From CAWIJJ01 sp963836405 (GTDB taxonomy: Bacteria > Acidobacteriota > Terriglobia > Bryobacterales > Bryobacteraceae): a DNA stretch of 64,000 nt. The notes under the pieces were generated by a model that did not search any database, was not told where the DNA came from, and saw only the letters and a list, made by a program, of their open reading frames with translations. Shown here in pieces: positions 52,299-61,006 of this stretch (its first letter is position 1; each line of letters starts with the position of its first letter). Location of the stretch: assembly GCA_963836405.1 (NCBI GenBank), contig CAWIJL010000005.1, forward strand, positions 1 to 64,000. The letters are read 5' to 3'. The position numbers and the translations under genes are program-made.

Positions 52299-54182
52299 AT
52301 GAGCCAGAAGCCGCCTACTCGCGCCATGCGCGCGAATCCCGACCTCGATCAACTGAAACGCCAGGCCAAGGAATTGCTCGAAGCCTATCGTGCGTCGTCT
52401 CCGGATGCCGTCGCCGAGGTCACCGCCTATCACCGCACCGCCACGCCCGAAACCGTCGCGCTGCATGACGCCCAATTCGTGCTGGCGCGGTCCTACGGCT
52501 TTGAAAGCTGGCCGAAACTGAAGGCAGCCGTGGACGGCGTCACCGCGGCCGGATTACACGAAGCCGTCGAGAGCGGCGACCTCGAGACCGCCCGCGAATT
52601 GCTCACGCGCCGCCCGGAGCTCGTAGACCTGGGCCGCGGCGAAATGCGGGCGCTGCACATGGCCGTTCTGAAGCGCGATCTCGAGATGACCAGGCTGCTG
52701 CTCGAATTCGCAGCCGACCCGGACGGCGGCATCTGGCCCAAGCGGGACGCCACCAGCCCGTACATCCTCGCCCGCGAGCGCGGCTATGACGAGATTACCG
52801 GGGTGTTGCGCGCAGCTCGTGAGAAGCGGGGGGCGCGCAGCCCCAACGGTCCCACCGAGGCGGTTCGCAAATGCGAGCAGGCGTTTCAGTCCGGCAACGA
52901 GAACGAGATCGTCGCCGTATTCGAGCAGCACCCCGAGTTGGCTGACATGTGCCCAGCCGACGGGCGCACGATGCTGCATCAGGCCGCGGGACTGGGCGCG
53001 CTGCGGTGGATGAAGTGGTTGCTCGATCAAGGTGCGGACGTCAACCGGAACTCTCACCAAGGCTGGACACCGCTCGACTATGCCGCGACCGGCCAGGGTG
53101 GAGACTGGGTCTTCGACAACCAGAAGTTCGAACGTGCGGCAGCACTTCTCCTCGAGCACGGCGCTCAACTGAGTCCGATCTCCGCCGCGGCGTTGGGCCG
53201 CTGGGATTATCTGGCAACCCGTTCCAGGCAGGACCTGGAAGGTAAGGGCGTGCTTGAAGCGGCCGTGAAGGGCAATCAGCCCGATGTCCTGCGCCGCCTG
53301 CTCGACCTCGGTCTCGATCCGGACGAGCGCACCCAGGTGGGGCCCATCGCCGAGCAGACCTGGTCCGCCGGCGGCCCGCTGTTTCAAGCCGTGGTCCTGA
53401 ACCGCATCGGGATGGCGCGCCTGCTGCTCGAGCGCGGGGCCGATCCGAACGCCGGCGTATGGACTGCGGGCTCGCCTGCTTACCGCGCCTACGTAGGCGG
53501 CAATCCCGAGACGATCGCGCTGCTCGAACAGCATGGCGGCTGGATCGATCCCGGCTCGGCGGGTTACGCGCGCCAGACGGAGATCGCGCGTAGAATGCTC
53601 GCGGGGGAAATCGATCCGCACCTCGAGCCGAACGATTTCTCGGGCCGCACTGTGGCGGAGCAACTGTTGTGGGGCGGCGCCAGCTCCCTTTGCGCCGAGA
53701 TCGTCCGCATGGCGCTCGAACATTTGGACTGGCCGCCAAACGATCCGCGCTGGTTCTGGATGCTATGGCGTCCCGTGCCCGGCCATGAAGACTACGACGC
53801 CAGGCAGCAGGCCGAGTGTTGCGAGTGCTTCAAGCTGATTCTGGCCCGCTGCGGTCCGCATCACCGCGCCGCCGACTATGGCCAGACCATGCTGCACGAG
53901 ACGGTTTCGCGCGATCACGGCGTGGGTGTCCAGCTCGCCACCATTCTGCTCGATGCCGGAGCCCGCCTCGACATTCGCGACGAGCTCCTCAAGAGCACCC
54001 CGCTCGGATGGGCATGCCGGTGGGGTCGTGTGGAGATGGTGAAGCTGTTTCTGGCACGCGGCGCCGATCCGGTGGAGGCGGATGCGGAGCCGTGGGCGAC
54101 CCCCCGCGCCTGGGCTGAAAAAATGCACAGGCCCGAAATTGTGGAATTGCTCACTTCCGCCAAATCGGAACCTTCCGCATAG
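52299..54182 (+). CDS. Ankyrin-repeat protein
   Basis: The 627-residue protein has an N-terminal helical segment (ANPDLDQLKRQAKELLEAYR) and then ankyrin repeats between about residues 90 and 625, for example GLHEAVESGDLETARELLTR, MRALHMAVLKRDLEMTRLLL, MLHQAAGLGALRWMKWLLDQ and STPLGWACRWGRVEMVKLFL. No signal peptide, so it acts in the cytoplasm in protein-protein contacts. The partner is unknown. The ATG has an AAAGGAG ribosome site. Confidence 0.9.
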   Translation: MSQKPPTRAMRANPDLDQLKRQAKELLEAYRASSPDAVAEVTAYHRTATPETVALHDAQFVLARSYGFESWPKLKAAVDGVTAAGLHEAVESGDLETARELLTRRPELVDLGRGEMRALHMAVLKRDLEMTRLLLEFAADPDGGIWPKRDATSPYILARERGYDEITGVLRAAREKRGARSPNGPTEAVRKCEQAFQSGNENEIVAVFEQHPELADMCPADGRTMLHQAAGLGALRWMKWLLDQGADVNRNSHQGWTPLDYAATGQGGDWVFDNQKFERAAALLLEHGAQLSPISAAALGRWDYLATRSRQDLEGKGVLEAAVKGNQPDVLRRLLDLGLDPDERTQVGPIAEQTWSAGGPLFQAVVLNRIGMARLLLERGADPNAGVWTAGSPAYRAYVGGNPETIALLEQHGGWIDPGSAGYARQTEIARRMLAGEIDPHLEPNDFSGRTVAEQLLWGGASSLCAEIVRMALEHLDWPPNDPRWFWMLWRPVPGHEDYDARQQAECCECFKLILARCGPHHRAADYGQTMLHETVSRDHGVGVQLATILLDAGARLDIRDELLKSTPLGWACRWGRVEMVKLFLARGADPVEADAEPWATPRAWAEKMHRPEIVELLTSAKSEPSA

Positions 54183-54350
54183 TGAACGCGCGAACGATAA
54201 GCGGCGGTTGCCGCGCCCTCAGTTCGCGGGTAGAGCCGATTCAGCCGCATTTTTTCGCGTCCTTCTATGAGCGCATGAATTTCGAACTGAACCAGTCGAC
54301 AACCTCGTCGTTCGTCACACTGGCAACCGTCCTGCGCCTGGAACATAACT

Positions 54351-55322
54351 ATGCCTGATCGTCGAAAAGCACTGCCGCAACTGAGTGTCCGCCCGTTCTT
54401 GACCGACGGAGGTCTCGAAACCACCCTCGTCTTTCGCGAAGAACAGGAACTGCCGCACTTCGCCGCCTTCCACCTCATGCAGACTGCGGAGGGGGAGCGC
54501 GTCCTGCGAAACTACTTCCGGACGTACGCCGCGCTCGCCGCGAATTTCGGTGCGGGGCTGATTCTCGAAACTGTCACGTGGCGCGCCAATGCCGACTGGG
54601 GCAGAAAGTTGGGCTACGATCGGCGCGCCCTTGCCGGCGTCAATCGCCGCGCCGTCCGGCAGCTCGAGGAGATCCGGGCCGACTTCGCAACGCCCAATGC
54701 TCCCATCGTCGTCAGCGGCTGCATCGGACCGCGTGGCGACGGGTACGTGCCCGGCGGCCTGATGTCCGCTCGCGAAGCCGAGCGATACCACCAGGCGCAG
54801 ATTGATGTGCTTGCCGACACCTCCTGCGACCTTGTCAGTGCCTTCACCCTGAATTACGCGGAAGAGGCAATCGGCATTACCCGCGCCGCGCGCAAGGCCA
54901 AGATTCCCGTCGTCATCTCGTTTACCGTTGAGACGGACGGCCGCCTGCCCACTGGACAAGCTCTCGGCGATGCCATCCGGCAGGTCGACGATGCCACGTC
55001 GGGCCACCCAGCCTATTTCATGCTCAACTGCGCCCACCCAAGCCATATTGCGGCTGCTGTGCGCGAAGGAGATGGCTGGACAGCGCGCCTCCGCGGCCTT
55101 CGCGTGAACGCCTCCCGCATGAGCCACGCCGAGTTGAACGATTCGCCGGGTCTCGACGAGGGCAATCCCGTGGAGCTGGGCCGGGAGTTCGCGGCCCTCC
55201 TTGCCGGTCCGCTCGGGAACGTCAATGTTCTTGGCGGATGCTGCGGCACGGATCATCGCCACGTGCAGGAGATCGCTGCCTGCTGTCTCCCCCAGCCGCG
55301 GTTGCTCGCTCCGACGGCGTGA
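54351..55322 (+). CDS. Homocysteine S-methyltransferase family protein
   Basis: The 323-residue single-domain barrel enzyme starts LTDGGLETTLVFREEQELPH and has zinc Cys residues in FMLNCAHPSH and LGGCCGTDHRH. It resembles MmuM/BHMT proteins that methylate homocysteine using S-methylmethionine or betaine, without cobalamin. It would give methionine by a route separate from MetH at 8616-12173. The homocysteine-site sequence IGPRGDGY is conserved. A different thiol acceptor cannot be excluded. Confidence 0.85.
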   Translation: MPDRRKALPQLSVRPFLTDGGLETTLVFREEQELPHFAAFHLMQTAEGERVLRNYFRTYAALAANFGAGLILETVTWRANADWGRKLGYDRRALAGVNRRAVRQLEEIRADFATPNAPIVVSGCIGPRGDGYVPGGLMSAREAERYHQAQIDVLADTSCDLVSAFTLNYAEEAIGITRAARKAKIPVVISFTVETDGRLPTGQALGDAIRQVDDATSGHPAYFMLNCAHPSHIAAAVREGDGWTARLRGLRVNASRMSHAELNDSPGLDEGNPVELGREFAALLAGPLGNVNVLGGCCGTDHRHVQEIAACCLPQPRLLAPTA

Positions 55323-55346
55323 GCCCTTCGCGCCGGCCACGTGAGA

Positions 55347-55940
55347 TTACGCCAAAGGCCCGGTAGGGACCTGAAGCGATGAAAAATAGAAATCGAGCAT
55401 CGCGGTCAGACAGCGCGGATTGCGGCGCAGCCGGCTGCGGAGCGCCGCGCCTTCCCAGCAATCCACCAGTAAGTTCGCCATCCGCCGCGGATTGGAGTTG
55501 GGCGGGATGTCACCTGCTTGGCGAGCCTCCTCCAGGCTACCGGCGATTTGCGTGGCGATTTCGGAGAAGCATCCGTCGATTTTCCGGCGGAACACGTCGC
55601 TGATGCCCGATAGTTCCTGGCCAAGCCCCCCCAGCAGGCAACCCATGTAACCTTGCTCCCGGTACTTCCGTTGACTCAGTTCGAAGAATCGCCGCACGCG
55701 TTGGAGCGGACGGAGCGTCTCGTCTTCGAGGCACACATTGAGGGCGGCGTGCACCTCGCCCATGTAGGCATCGACCACCTGCAGCGCAAAGTCTTCCTTG
55801 TCTTTGAAATGGTGGTAGAAGGAACCCTTCGGAGTCCTTGTGGCTTGGAGCAGTGCTTCCAGGCCAAGATCGCTGAAGCCGTGCTTCAGGAGCAGCGCCA
55901 ACCCCCTATCGAGCAGGCGCTGCTTGGTTGGATGGGTCAC
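55347..55940 (-). CDS. TetR/AcrR-family transcriptional regulator
   Basis: The 197-residue protein has an N-terminal HTH (LLLKHGFSDLGLEALLQATR, TPKGSFYHHFKDKEDFALQV) and a TetR-type C-terminal ligand/dimer domain. Its subgroup resembles NemR/AcuR-like repressors that respond to electrophiles. It is transcribed 11 bp after the cupin gene, under a promoter with a TAGACC-type palindrome, so it likely represses its own operon. The inducer is unknown. Confidence 0.92.
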   Translation of the reverse strand: MTHPTKQRLLDRGLALLLKHGFSDLGLEALLQATRTPKGSFYHHFKDKEDFALQVVDAYMGEVHAALNVCLEDETLRPLQRVRRFFELSQRKYREQGYMGCLLGGLGQELSGISDVFRRKIDGCFSEIATQIAGSLEEARQAGDIPPNSNPRRMANLLVDCWEGAALRSRLRRNPRCLTAMLDFYFSSLQVPTGPLA

Positions 55941-55951
55941 TAACTCCCCGT

Positions 55952-56338
55952 TCAGCCTTTTACTTTCTCGAGCATATGGTCTATTACCTGGGTGTGCTCG
56001 CTCTGCGGACTGAACATGATAATCTCCGCATCGGCATCGACCCGGACATTATGTCCCGGCGGCCAGTAGAAAAGGTCGTTCGCGTCGACTGTTTCCTGGA
56101 CTCCGTTCGCGTCGGTGGTCGTCAGGCGGCCTCGCAGGACGAAGCCCCAGTGGGGACACTGGCAGAGATTGCCTGTTAATCCCTGAAACAACGGTGTCGT
56201 GTCCACCCCGGCCGAAAGAGTGAAGCACTCTCCACTGATCTTGTCAAACCCCCTTGCATCCCCAAATTCGGTTTGCTGTCGGATAACCACACCCGGGAGC
56301 TCCATCTTTACATCCACCCGATCTTTTGCCACATGCAT
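55952..56338 (-). CDS. Small cupin-domain protein
   Basis: The 128-residue product is one cupin barrel (CPHWGFVLRGRLTTTDANG, YWPPGHNVRVDADAEIIMFS). The classical metal motif is only partly present: a His in CPHWG and one in PPGHNV. It may bind a metal or a small molecule. The ribosome site AAAGGAG is placed well. It is first in an operon with a TetR gene, so it may be the enzyme or sensor that the repressor controls. Confidence 0.85.
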   Translation of the reverse strand: MHVAKDRVDVKMELPGVVIRQQTEFGDARGFDKISGECFTLSAGVDTTPLFQGLTGNLCQCPHWGFVLRGRLTTTDANGVQETVDANDLFYWPPGHNVRVDADAEIIMFSPQSEHTQVIDHMLEKVKG

Positions 56339-56367
56339 CGCGATGTCTTCTCCTTTCTGGTCCGCAT

Positions 56368-56411
56368 TAGACCGATCAGTCTATTTTAGATTTGGGCCGG
56401 AGCGCTGTCAA
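56368..56411 (-). promoter_or_regulatory. Cupin-TetR operon promoter and operator
   Basis: On the minus strand TTGACA (56406-56411) and TAAAAT (56383-56388) are 17 bp apart. A 16-bp near-perfect palindrome, TAGACCGATCAGTCTA (56368-56383), starts at the last base of the -10 box. The sequence closely resembles the operators of NemR-type TetR repressors (TAGACC-N4-GGTCTA), so the TetR encoded here probably binds it. Confidence 0.82.
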
Positions 56412-56450
56412 CGTGGCGAGGCGGACCGCCGGTTTTCCTGCGCTCGCCCG

Positions 56451-57809
56451 CTATCTCCTGCCGCCCGGCGGGTACATCGCCGGAGGGCGGTCGAGATCGA
56501 CCTGCTCGACGTCGGTCCACGGCACGTACTCGGGGCGCTCATTGCCGTCGACGAAGATCAGCATGCCGGCATTGTTCTCGCCGAGGTCGCCCTTGCGCTC
56601 GAGCTGCAGTTCCTCGCCGCTATGGAGCGTCACCCTGGCGCCCTGGGCGTCGCGCGCGTCGGCGCCGGGGAGCGCGATTGAGGAGATCAGGCCGAAAGGG
56701 ATCGTGTAGTTCACGCCCTCGGATGGGGCGTCGAGCGTCTCGGTGACCTCGCTCTCGTCAAGGTCGTAGACCAGCCGGCCGGTGAGGCGGCGGCCGGCGC
56801 GCGTGGTGACGCTGCCCGTGAGCGGGCCCCCCGGCGGGAAGTCGCCGTAGGCGGGGCCGCTGCCGCCGGGGCTGAACTCGATGTCCTCGAAGGCGTTCCA
56901 GGAGACCAGCACCCGGCCGTAGCGCGCGTCGTCGACATAGATTCCGCGATTGCCCTCGCCGACTTCGCGGTTGCCCGAGAGCGCGATCTCGCGGCCGTCC
57001 AGCAGCGTCACCACGGAGCTGTCCCGTGAGCGGCGCGCGATGGAGCGGATGCTGTCGAAACGCATCGTACGCTCACCATCGGCGGTTTTGCCGTGAAGCT
57101 CGTCGCGGCCGGCGCACTGCTCCCGGTCCCACTGGATGAAGCCGGTGAAGTCGCCTTGCCGCGTGCGCACCGTACCGTGCAGCCGGCTGGAGGCCGCGCG
57201 AGGCCCGGGGCTCGGGAGGAACTCGATCGCGCGGATCCGTAAACTGTCCAGGTCCGTCACGCCCCGCCTGCCGTCCCACACCCGCACACCGTCGTCGAAA
57301 TCGCTGGCGGAGAAGCGGTCGAGGTCGAGCACGGTCCCGCTCTTGAGAATCACCCGCACCTCGCGGCCGCTTGCCTCGATCCGCGCGATGTCGCCGAAGC
57401 GCGACATGAAAAGCCGGCCGAGGTCGATCGGGTTCTCCCGGTGGAAGATTTCCACGCCGAAGATCTCGATTGCGTGGCGATCCCGGGGCAGCCGCTCGCG
57501 CGGCACGTGGGCGGCCCAGGGGTTCTCTTTCTTGGCGCCGTTGAAGTAGTTGCCCCAGAACGCCTCCTCGTCGCCTCCCCAGCGCAGCCGCCCTTCGTAA
57601 GTGTCGCCGTCAACCGTAGCGATGCGGCCGTAGAGGAAGCTCGGGTCGGCCTCCTGCTCCTCCGCGGCCGGAGAAATGGCCGCGGGCGCCATCGGCGCGA
57701 CGGGATTGACGCCGGCATCCTGCTTGAGCGCCCGGTAGCCGGTGGCGATTGCGAGGAGAATGAGCACGGTGGCAAACGCCCCGCCGGCGATCCTGGTTGC
57801 TCTAATCAT
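56451..57809 (-). CDS. Membrane-anchored hypothetical protein with repeated beta motifs
   Basis: I chose the ATG at 57809 (MIRATRIAGGAFATVLILLA); ATG 57833 is an alternative. The ~452-residue protein has one N-terminal membrane helix, an Ala/Pro-rich linker and a repeated small beta unit: GRIATVDGDTYEGRLRWGGD, VRTRQGDFTGFIQWDRE, VTTRAGRRLTGRLVYDLDES. The repeats may be SH3/Sm-like barrels that face the periplasm. No catalytic motif or named family is recognised. It is divergent from the PadR gene. Confidence 0.72.
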   Translation of the reverse strand: MIRATRIAGGAFATVLILLAIATGYRALKQDAGVNPVAPMAPAAISPAAEEQEADPSFLYGRIATVDGDTYEGRLRWGGDEEAFWGNYFNGAKKENPWAAHVPRERLPRDRHAIEIFGVEIFHRENPIDLGRLFMSRFGDIARIEASGREVRVILKSGTVLDLDRFSASDFDDGVRVWDGRRGVTDLDSLRIRAIEFLPSPGPRAASSRLHGTVRTRQGDFTGFIQWDREQCAGRDELHGKTADGERTMRFDSIRSIARRSRDSSVVTLLDGREIALSGNREVGEGNRGIYVDDARYGRVLVSWNAFEDIEFSPGGSGPAYGDFPPGGPLTGSVTTRAGRRLTGRLVYDLDESEVTETLDAPSEGVNYTIPFGLISSIALPGADARDAQGARVTLHSGEELQLERKGDLGENNAGMLIFVDGNERPEYVPWTDVEQVDLDRPPAMYPPGGRR

Positions 57810-57874
57810 TGACACCGCAATGTACTTTATCAAAAAAAGCTAGCGGGGCGCAACACCAGTCGGGAGATTTGCCG

Positions 57875-57912
57875 TTGACAAGTACCGGGCAAATCGCTAG
57901 CCTATGCCTAGC
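57875..57912 (+). promoter_or_regulatory. PadR-ADOP operon promoter with inverted repeat
   Basis: TTGACA (57875-57880) and TAGCCT (57898-57903) are separated by 17 bp. An inverted repeat GCTAG-N7-CTAGC (57896-57912) covers the -10 box and the expected start. The PadR ATG at 57918 follows with no clear ribosome site, so the leader is very short (under ~10 nt) or absent. PadR is the likely ligand of the repeat. Confidence 0.65.
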
Positions 57913-57917
57913 TAGAT

Positions 57918-58253
57918 ATGCCAAAGAGCCAGAACGACAAGTTGCAGGGCACCTTGACGCTCCTTGTCTTGCGCGCCTTGGCCACACGCGGACCGCTCCA
58001 CGGATACGGAGTCTGTGAGCACATTCGCTCGGTGTCTGATGAGCTCCTGCAAGTGGAAGAAGGATCCCTGTATCCGGCGCTCCACCGCATGGAGCAGGAT
58101 GGCTGGGTCTCTTCCAAGTGGATCGTCACGGAGAAGGGTCGAAAAGCGAGAGTCTACGCCCTGACCGCCGTCGGCAAAAAGCAGCTTGCCGATGAGCAGG
58201 AGAGTTGGGCCCGGCTCACTCGCGGAGTGACGCGCGTGTTGCGCTACTCCTGA
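57918..58253 (+). CDS. PadR-family transcriptional regulator
   Basis: The 111-residue protein is a full PadR winged-helix repressor: LQGTLTLLVLRALATRGPLH, then LQVEEGSLYPALHRMEQDGW and a C-terminal dimer helix (LADEQESWARLTRGVTRVLR). It is of the same type as the PadR at 259-597. The ADOP permease ATG follows after 17 bp, so the pair is one operon with autoregulation. Confidence 0.93.
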   Translation: MPKSQNDKLQGTLTLLVLRALATRGPLHGYGVCEHIRSVSDELLQVEEGSLYPALHRMEQDGWVSSKWIVTEKGRKARVYALTAVGKKQLADEQESWARLTRGVTRVLRYS

Positions 58254-58270
58254 TCCCGAAAGGCCGGACT

Positions 58271-60973
58271 ATGTCCTGGTACAAGCGATGGCGCAATGTG
58301 TTCCGCTCCGAGGGGCTCAGCCGGGAACTCGATACGGAGTTCGAATTTCACCTCGCGGAGACGGTTGACCGGCTCGTCAGCGAGGGAATGACGGAGGATA
58401 ACGCCTGGCGGCAGGCGCGCCTGCGGCTCGGCAACTATGGGGTGCAGAAGGAGAGGACACGAGATATGAACATTGCAGCATGGCTGGAGGCCACACGCGC
58501 CGACCTGATCTACGGCGTGCGTCAATTGCGGTCGAGTCCCGGATTTGCGTTCGTAGCCGTGATGTCGCTTGCCTTGGGCATCGGCGCCAACACGGCCATG
58601 TTTCAGCTCGTCAATGCGATTCGCCTGAAACTGCTCCCGGTTCAAAATCCGCAGGAGCTGGTTTCCGTCGATTTCCAGAAGGGCTCCGCGCGAGCGGGTT
58701 GGTGGTCCAGCCGGAGCGCGAATTTCACCTCCTCGCAATGGGACGAACTTCGCGCCAGGCAGCAGGCGTTCAGTGGAGTGATGGCATGGAGCGCGGCGCG
58801 ATTCAATCTCACCGCCGGCGGGGAGCCGCGATATGCCGAAGGACTGTACGTGAGCGGAACGTTCTTCCGCCAACTTGGAGTTTCTGCGATGCTCGGGCGC
58901 CCTCTCACCGACGTGGACGACAACGCAACCTGCAATCTCGGAGCCGTGTTGAGCTACCCCTTCTGGCAGCGGGAATTCGCAGGCGATCCGGGCATTCTGG
59001 GGCGGCAAGTCAGCCTGGACGGTTATCGAATCCCGGTGATCGGAGTTACGGGGCCTTCCTTTTTTGGTGTGGAGGTAGGCAGCCGCTACGATGTCGCCCT
59101 CCCGCTGTGTGCGGATCGCGTTCTCCAGAAGGGGCGCACGGGCGGCGCGTCGAACTGGTGGTTGTCCATCATGGGGCGGCTGAAACCGGGATGGACCGTG
59201 CAAAGCGCGACGGCCCACCTGCGCGCGATTTCGCCCGCGCTCATGCAAGCCACCCTGCCGCCCGAATACAAGCCGGATTTGGCCAAACGCTACCTGGCTA
59301 ATCAACTGGTCGCCGCGGAGGCGGGCACCGGCATCTCCAGCCTCCGGTCGGACTACGAGCGTCCGCTCTGGTTGTTGATGGCGACCACCGGTCTGGTTCT
59401 CATCATCGCCTGTGCCAACCTGGCAAACCTGCTCCTCGCTCGCGCCTCGGTTCGCGAGCCGGAGATCGCCGTCAGGCTGGCCATCGGCGCATCGCGATGG
59501 AGGCTGCTGCGTCAGCTTCTCGCCGAAAGTCTGCTGCTCGCCGCCGCCGGCGCGTCCCTCGGCGCCGGCCTCGCTGTAGCCCTGAGCCGGGCGCTGGTCG
59601 GCTTCATCAATACCCCGGAAAATCCGGTGTTCATCGACGTGGCCGCCGACTGGCGCGTTCTCGCCTACACCGCCGCCCTCGCCGTTTTCACCTGCCTGCT
59701 ATTCGGACTTCTTCCCGCACTGCGATCCAGCTTCCTGTCGCCGGCATCCGCCATGCGTTCCGGCGGCCGCAGCGTGACCGCGGGACGCGAGCGATTCAGC
59801 ATCCGGCGCACCCTGGTTGTGACGCAGGTCGCCCTTTCTCTGGTCTTGCTGGTGGGCGCCTTGCTCTTCACCCGGAGTCTGCACAACCTGCTGACCGCCG
59901 ATGCGGGATTCTCCGCCGAGGGCATACTCGCGGTCCACATCGATTTCACCAAAGCCGCCTATCCCCAGGAACGGCGGCTGTCGCTCGATCGCGAATTTTC
60001 CGACCGGCTGGCGAAGCTCGCGGGAGTCGTTTCGGTTGCCCAGGTCGGCAGCACTCCGGTGAGCGGCAGCGGTTGGGACAACCTGGTGGGCGCGGACCAG
60101 GCGCCCGCCGCGGGCAGTGGCAAGGGGGCGTACTTCAACCGGGCCGCTCCAGGCTATTTTCAAACCATGGGCACGCGCCTTCTTGCCGGCCGCGAGTTCA
60201 ACGACCGCGACACGCTCTCGTCGCCGAAAGTCGCGGTCGTGAACCAGAAGTTTTCACAGCTGCTCTTCAACGGTGCCAACCCCGTGGGCCGCACGTTTCA
60301 TCTCGAAGCCGAAGCCGGCAAACCCGAGCCGCTGTTCCAAATCGTTGGCCTCGTCGAGAACACGAAATACCATACCCTCAAGGAAGACTTCATCCCCATC
60401 GCCTTCTTTCCCATCGCGCAGGACGCGACTCCCGGAACGGACGCAACCTACGTGATGAGAATTGCCGGCGCTCCTGGTCCCCTCACGGCCGCCGCAAAAA
60501 CGGCGATCGCTTCGTTCGGCCCTTCCATCGGAATCGAATTCCGGCCATTCTCCGCTCAATTGCAGGATTCACTGCTGCGCGAAAGGCTGATGGCGACGCT
60601 CTCGGGAGGTTTCGGCTTCGTGGCCGGTCTGCTTGCCACGCTCGGACTCTACGGTGTCATCGCATATATGGTTGCCCGCCGCCGCCACGAAATCGGCGTG
60701 CGCATCGCTCTCGGAGCGGATCGCGCGCGGGTGCTTCGCCTCGTCCTGCGCGAGGCGATCCTCCTGCTCGGCCTTGGTGTCGCCGCCGGCTCTCTGCTTT
60801 CCTTGTGGGCGGGAAAAGCAGCCGCCTCGCTGCTGTTCGGACTCCAGCCGAACGATGTCGTCTCGCTGGTCTCCGCCGTTTCGTTGCTCGTGGTGGTAAC
60901 TCTCATCGCCTGCTACATACCGGCCAGGCGCGCCGCCACACTCGACCCGATCGCCACCCTCCGAAGTGAGTGA
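58271..60973 (+). CDS. ADOP-type ABC transporter permease, intact
   Basis: I chose the ATG at 58271 (MSWYKRWRNVFRSEGLSREL), the usual ADOP start. The 900-residue protein has a cytoplasmic N-terminal helical domain (about 1-80), a first membrane helix (SSPGFAFVAVMSLALGIGAN), a MacB periplasmic domain, the FtsX core (LVLIIACANLANLLLARASV), a second MacB-like domain and a second FtsX core (LYGVIAYMVARRRHEIGVRI). It is the only unbroken ADOP copy in the window. Partner ATPase is not present. Substrate unknown; PadR-regulated export is typical. Confidence 0.95.
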   Translation: MSWYKRWRNVFRSEGLSRELDTEFEFHLAETVDRLVSEGMTEDNAWRQARLRLGNYGVQKERTRDMNIAAWLEATRADLIYGVRQLRSSPGFAFVAVMSLALGIGANTAMFQLVNAIRLKLLPVQNPQELVSVDFQKGSARAGWWSSRSANFTSSQWDELRARQQAFSGVMAWSAARFNLTAGGEPRYAEGLYVSGTFFRQLGVSAMLGRPLTDVDDNATCNLGAVLSYPFWQREFAGDPGILGRQVSLDGYRIPVIGVTGPSFFGVEVGSRYDVALPLCADRVLQKGRTGGASNWWLSIMGRLKPGWTVQSATAHLRAISPALMQATLPPEYKPDLAKRYLANQLVAAEAGTGISSLRSDYERPLWLLMATTGLVLIIACANLANLLLARASVREPEIAVRLAIGASRWRLLRQLLAESLLLAAAGASLGAGLAVALSRALVGFINTPENPVFIDVAADWRVLAYTAALAVFTCLLFGLLPALRSSFLSPASAMRSGGRSVTAGRERFSIRRTLVVTQVALSLVLLVGALLFTRSLHNLLTADAGFSAEGILAVHIDFTKAAYPQERRLSLDREFSDRLAKLAGVVSVAQVGSTPVSGSGWDNLVGADQAPAAGSGKGAYFNRAAPGYFQTMGTRLLAGREFNDRDTLSSPKVAVVNQKFSQLLFNGANPVGRTFHLEAEAGKPEPLFQIVGLVENTKYHTLKEDFIPIAFFPIAQDATPGTDATYVMRIAGAPGPLTAAAKTAIASFGPSIGIEFRPFSAQLQDSLLRERLMATLSGGFGFVAGLLATLGLYGVIAYMVARRRHEIGVRIALGADRARVLRLVLREAILLLGLGVAAGSLLSLWAGKAAASLLFGLQPNDVVSLVSAVSLLVVVTLIACYIPARRAATLDPIATLRSE

Positions 60974-61006
60974 CGTCCGCCGGACCAGGTGAATTAAACT
61001 CCTGGT

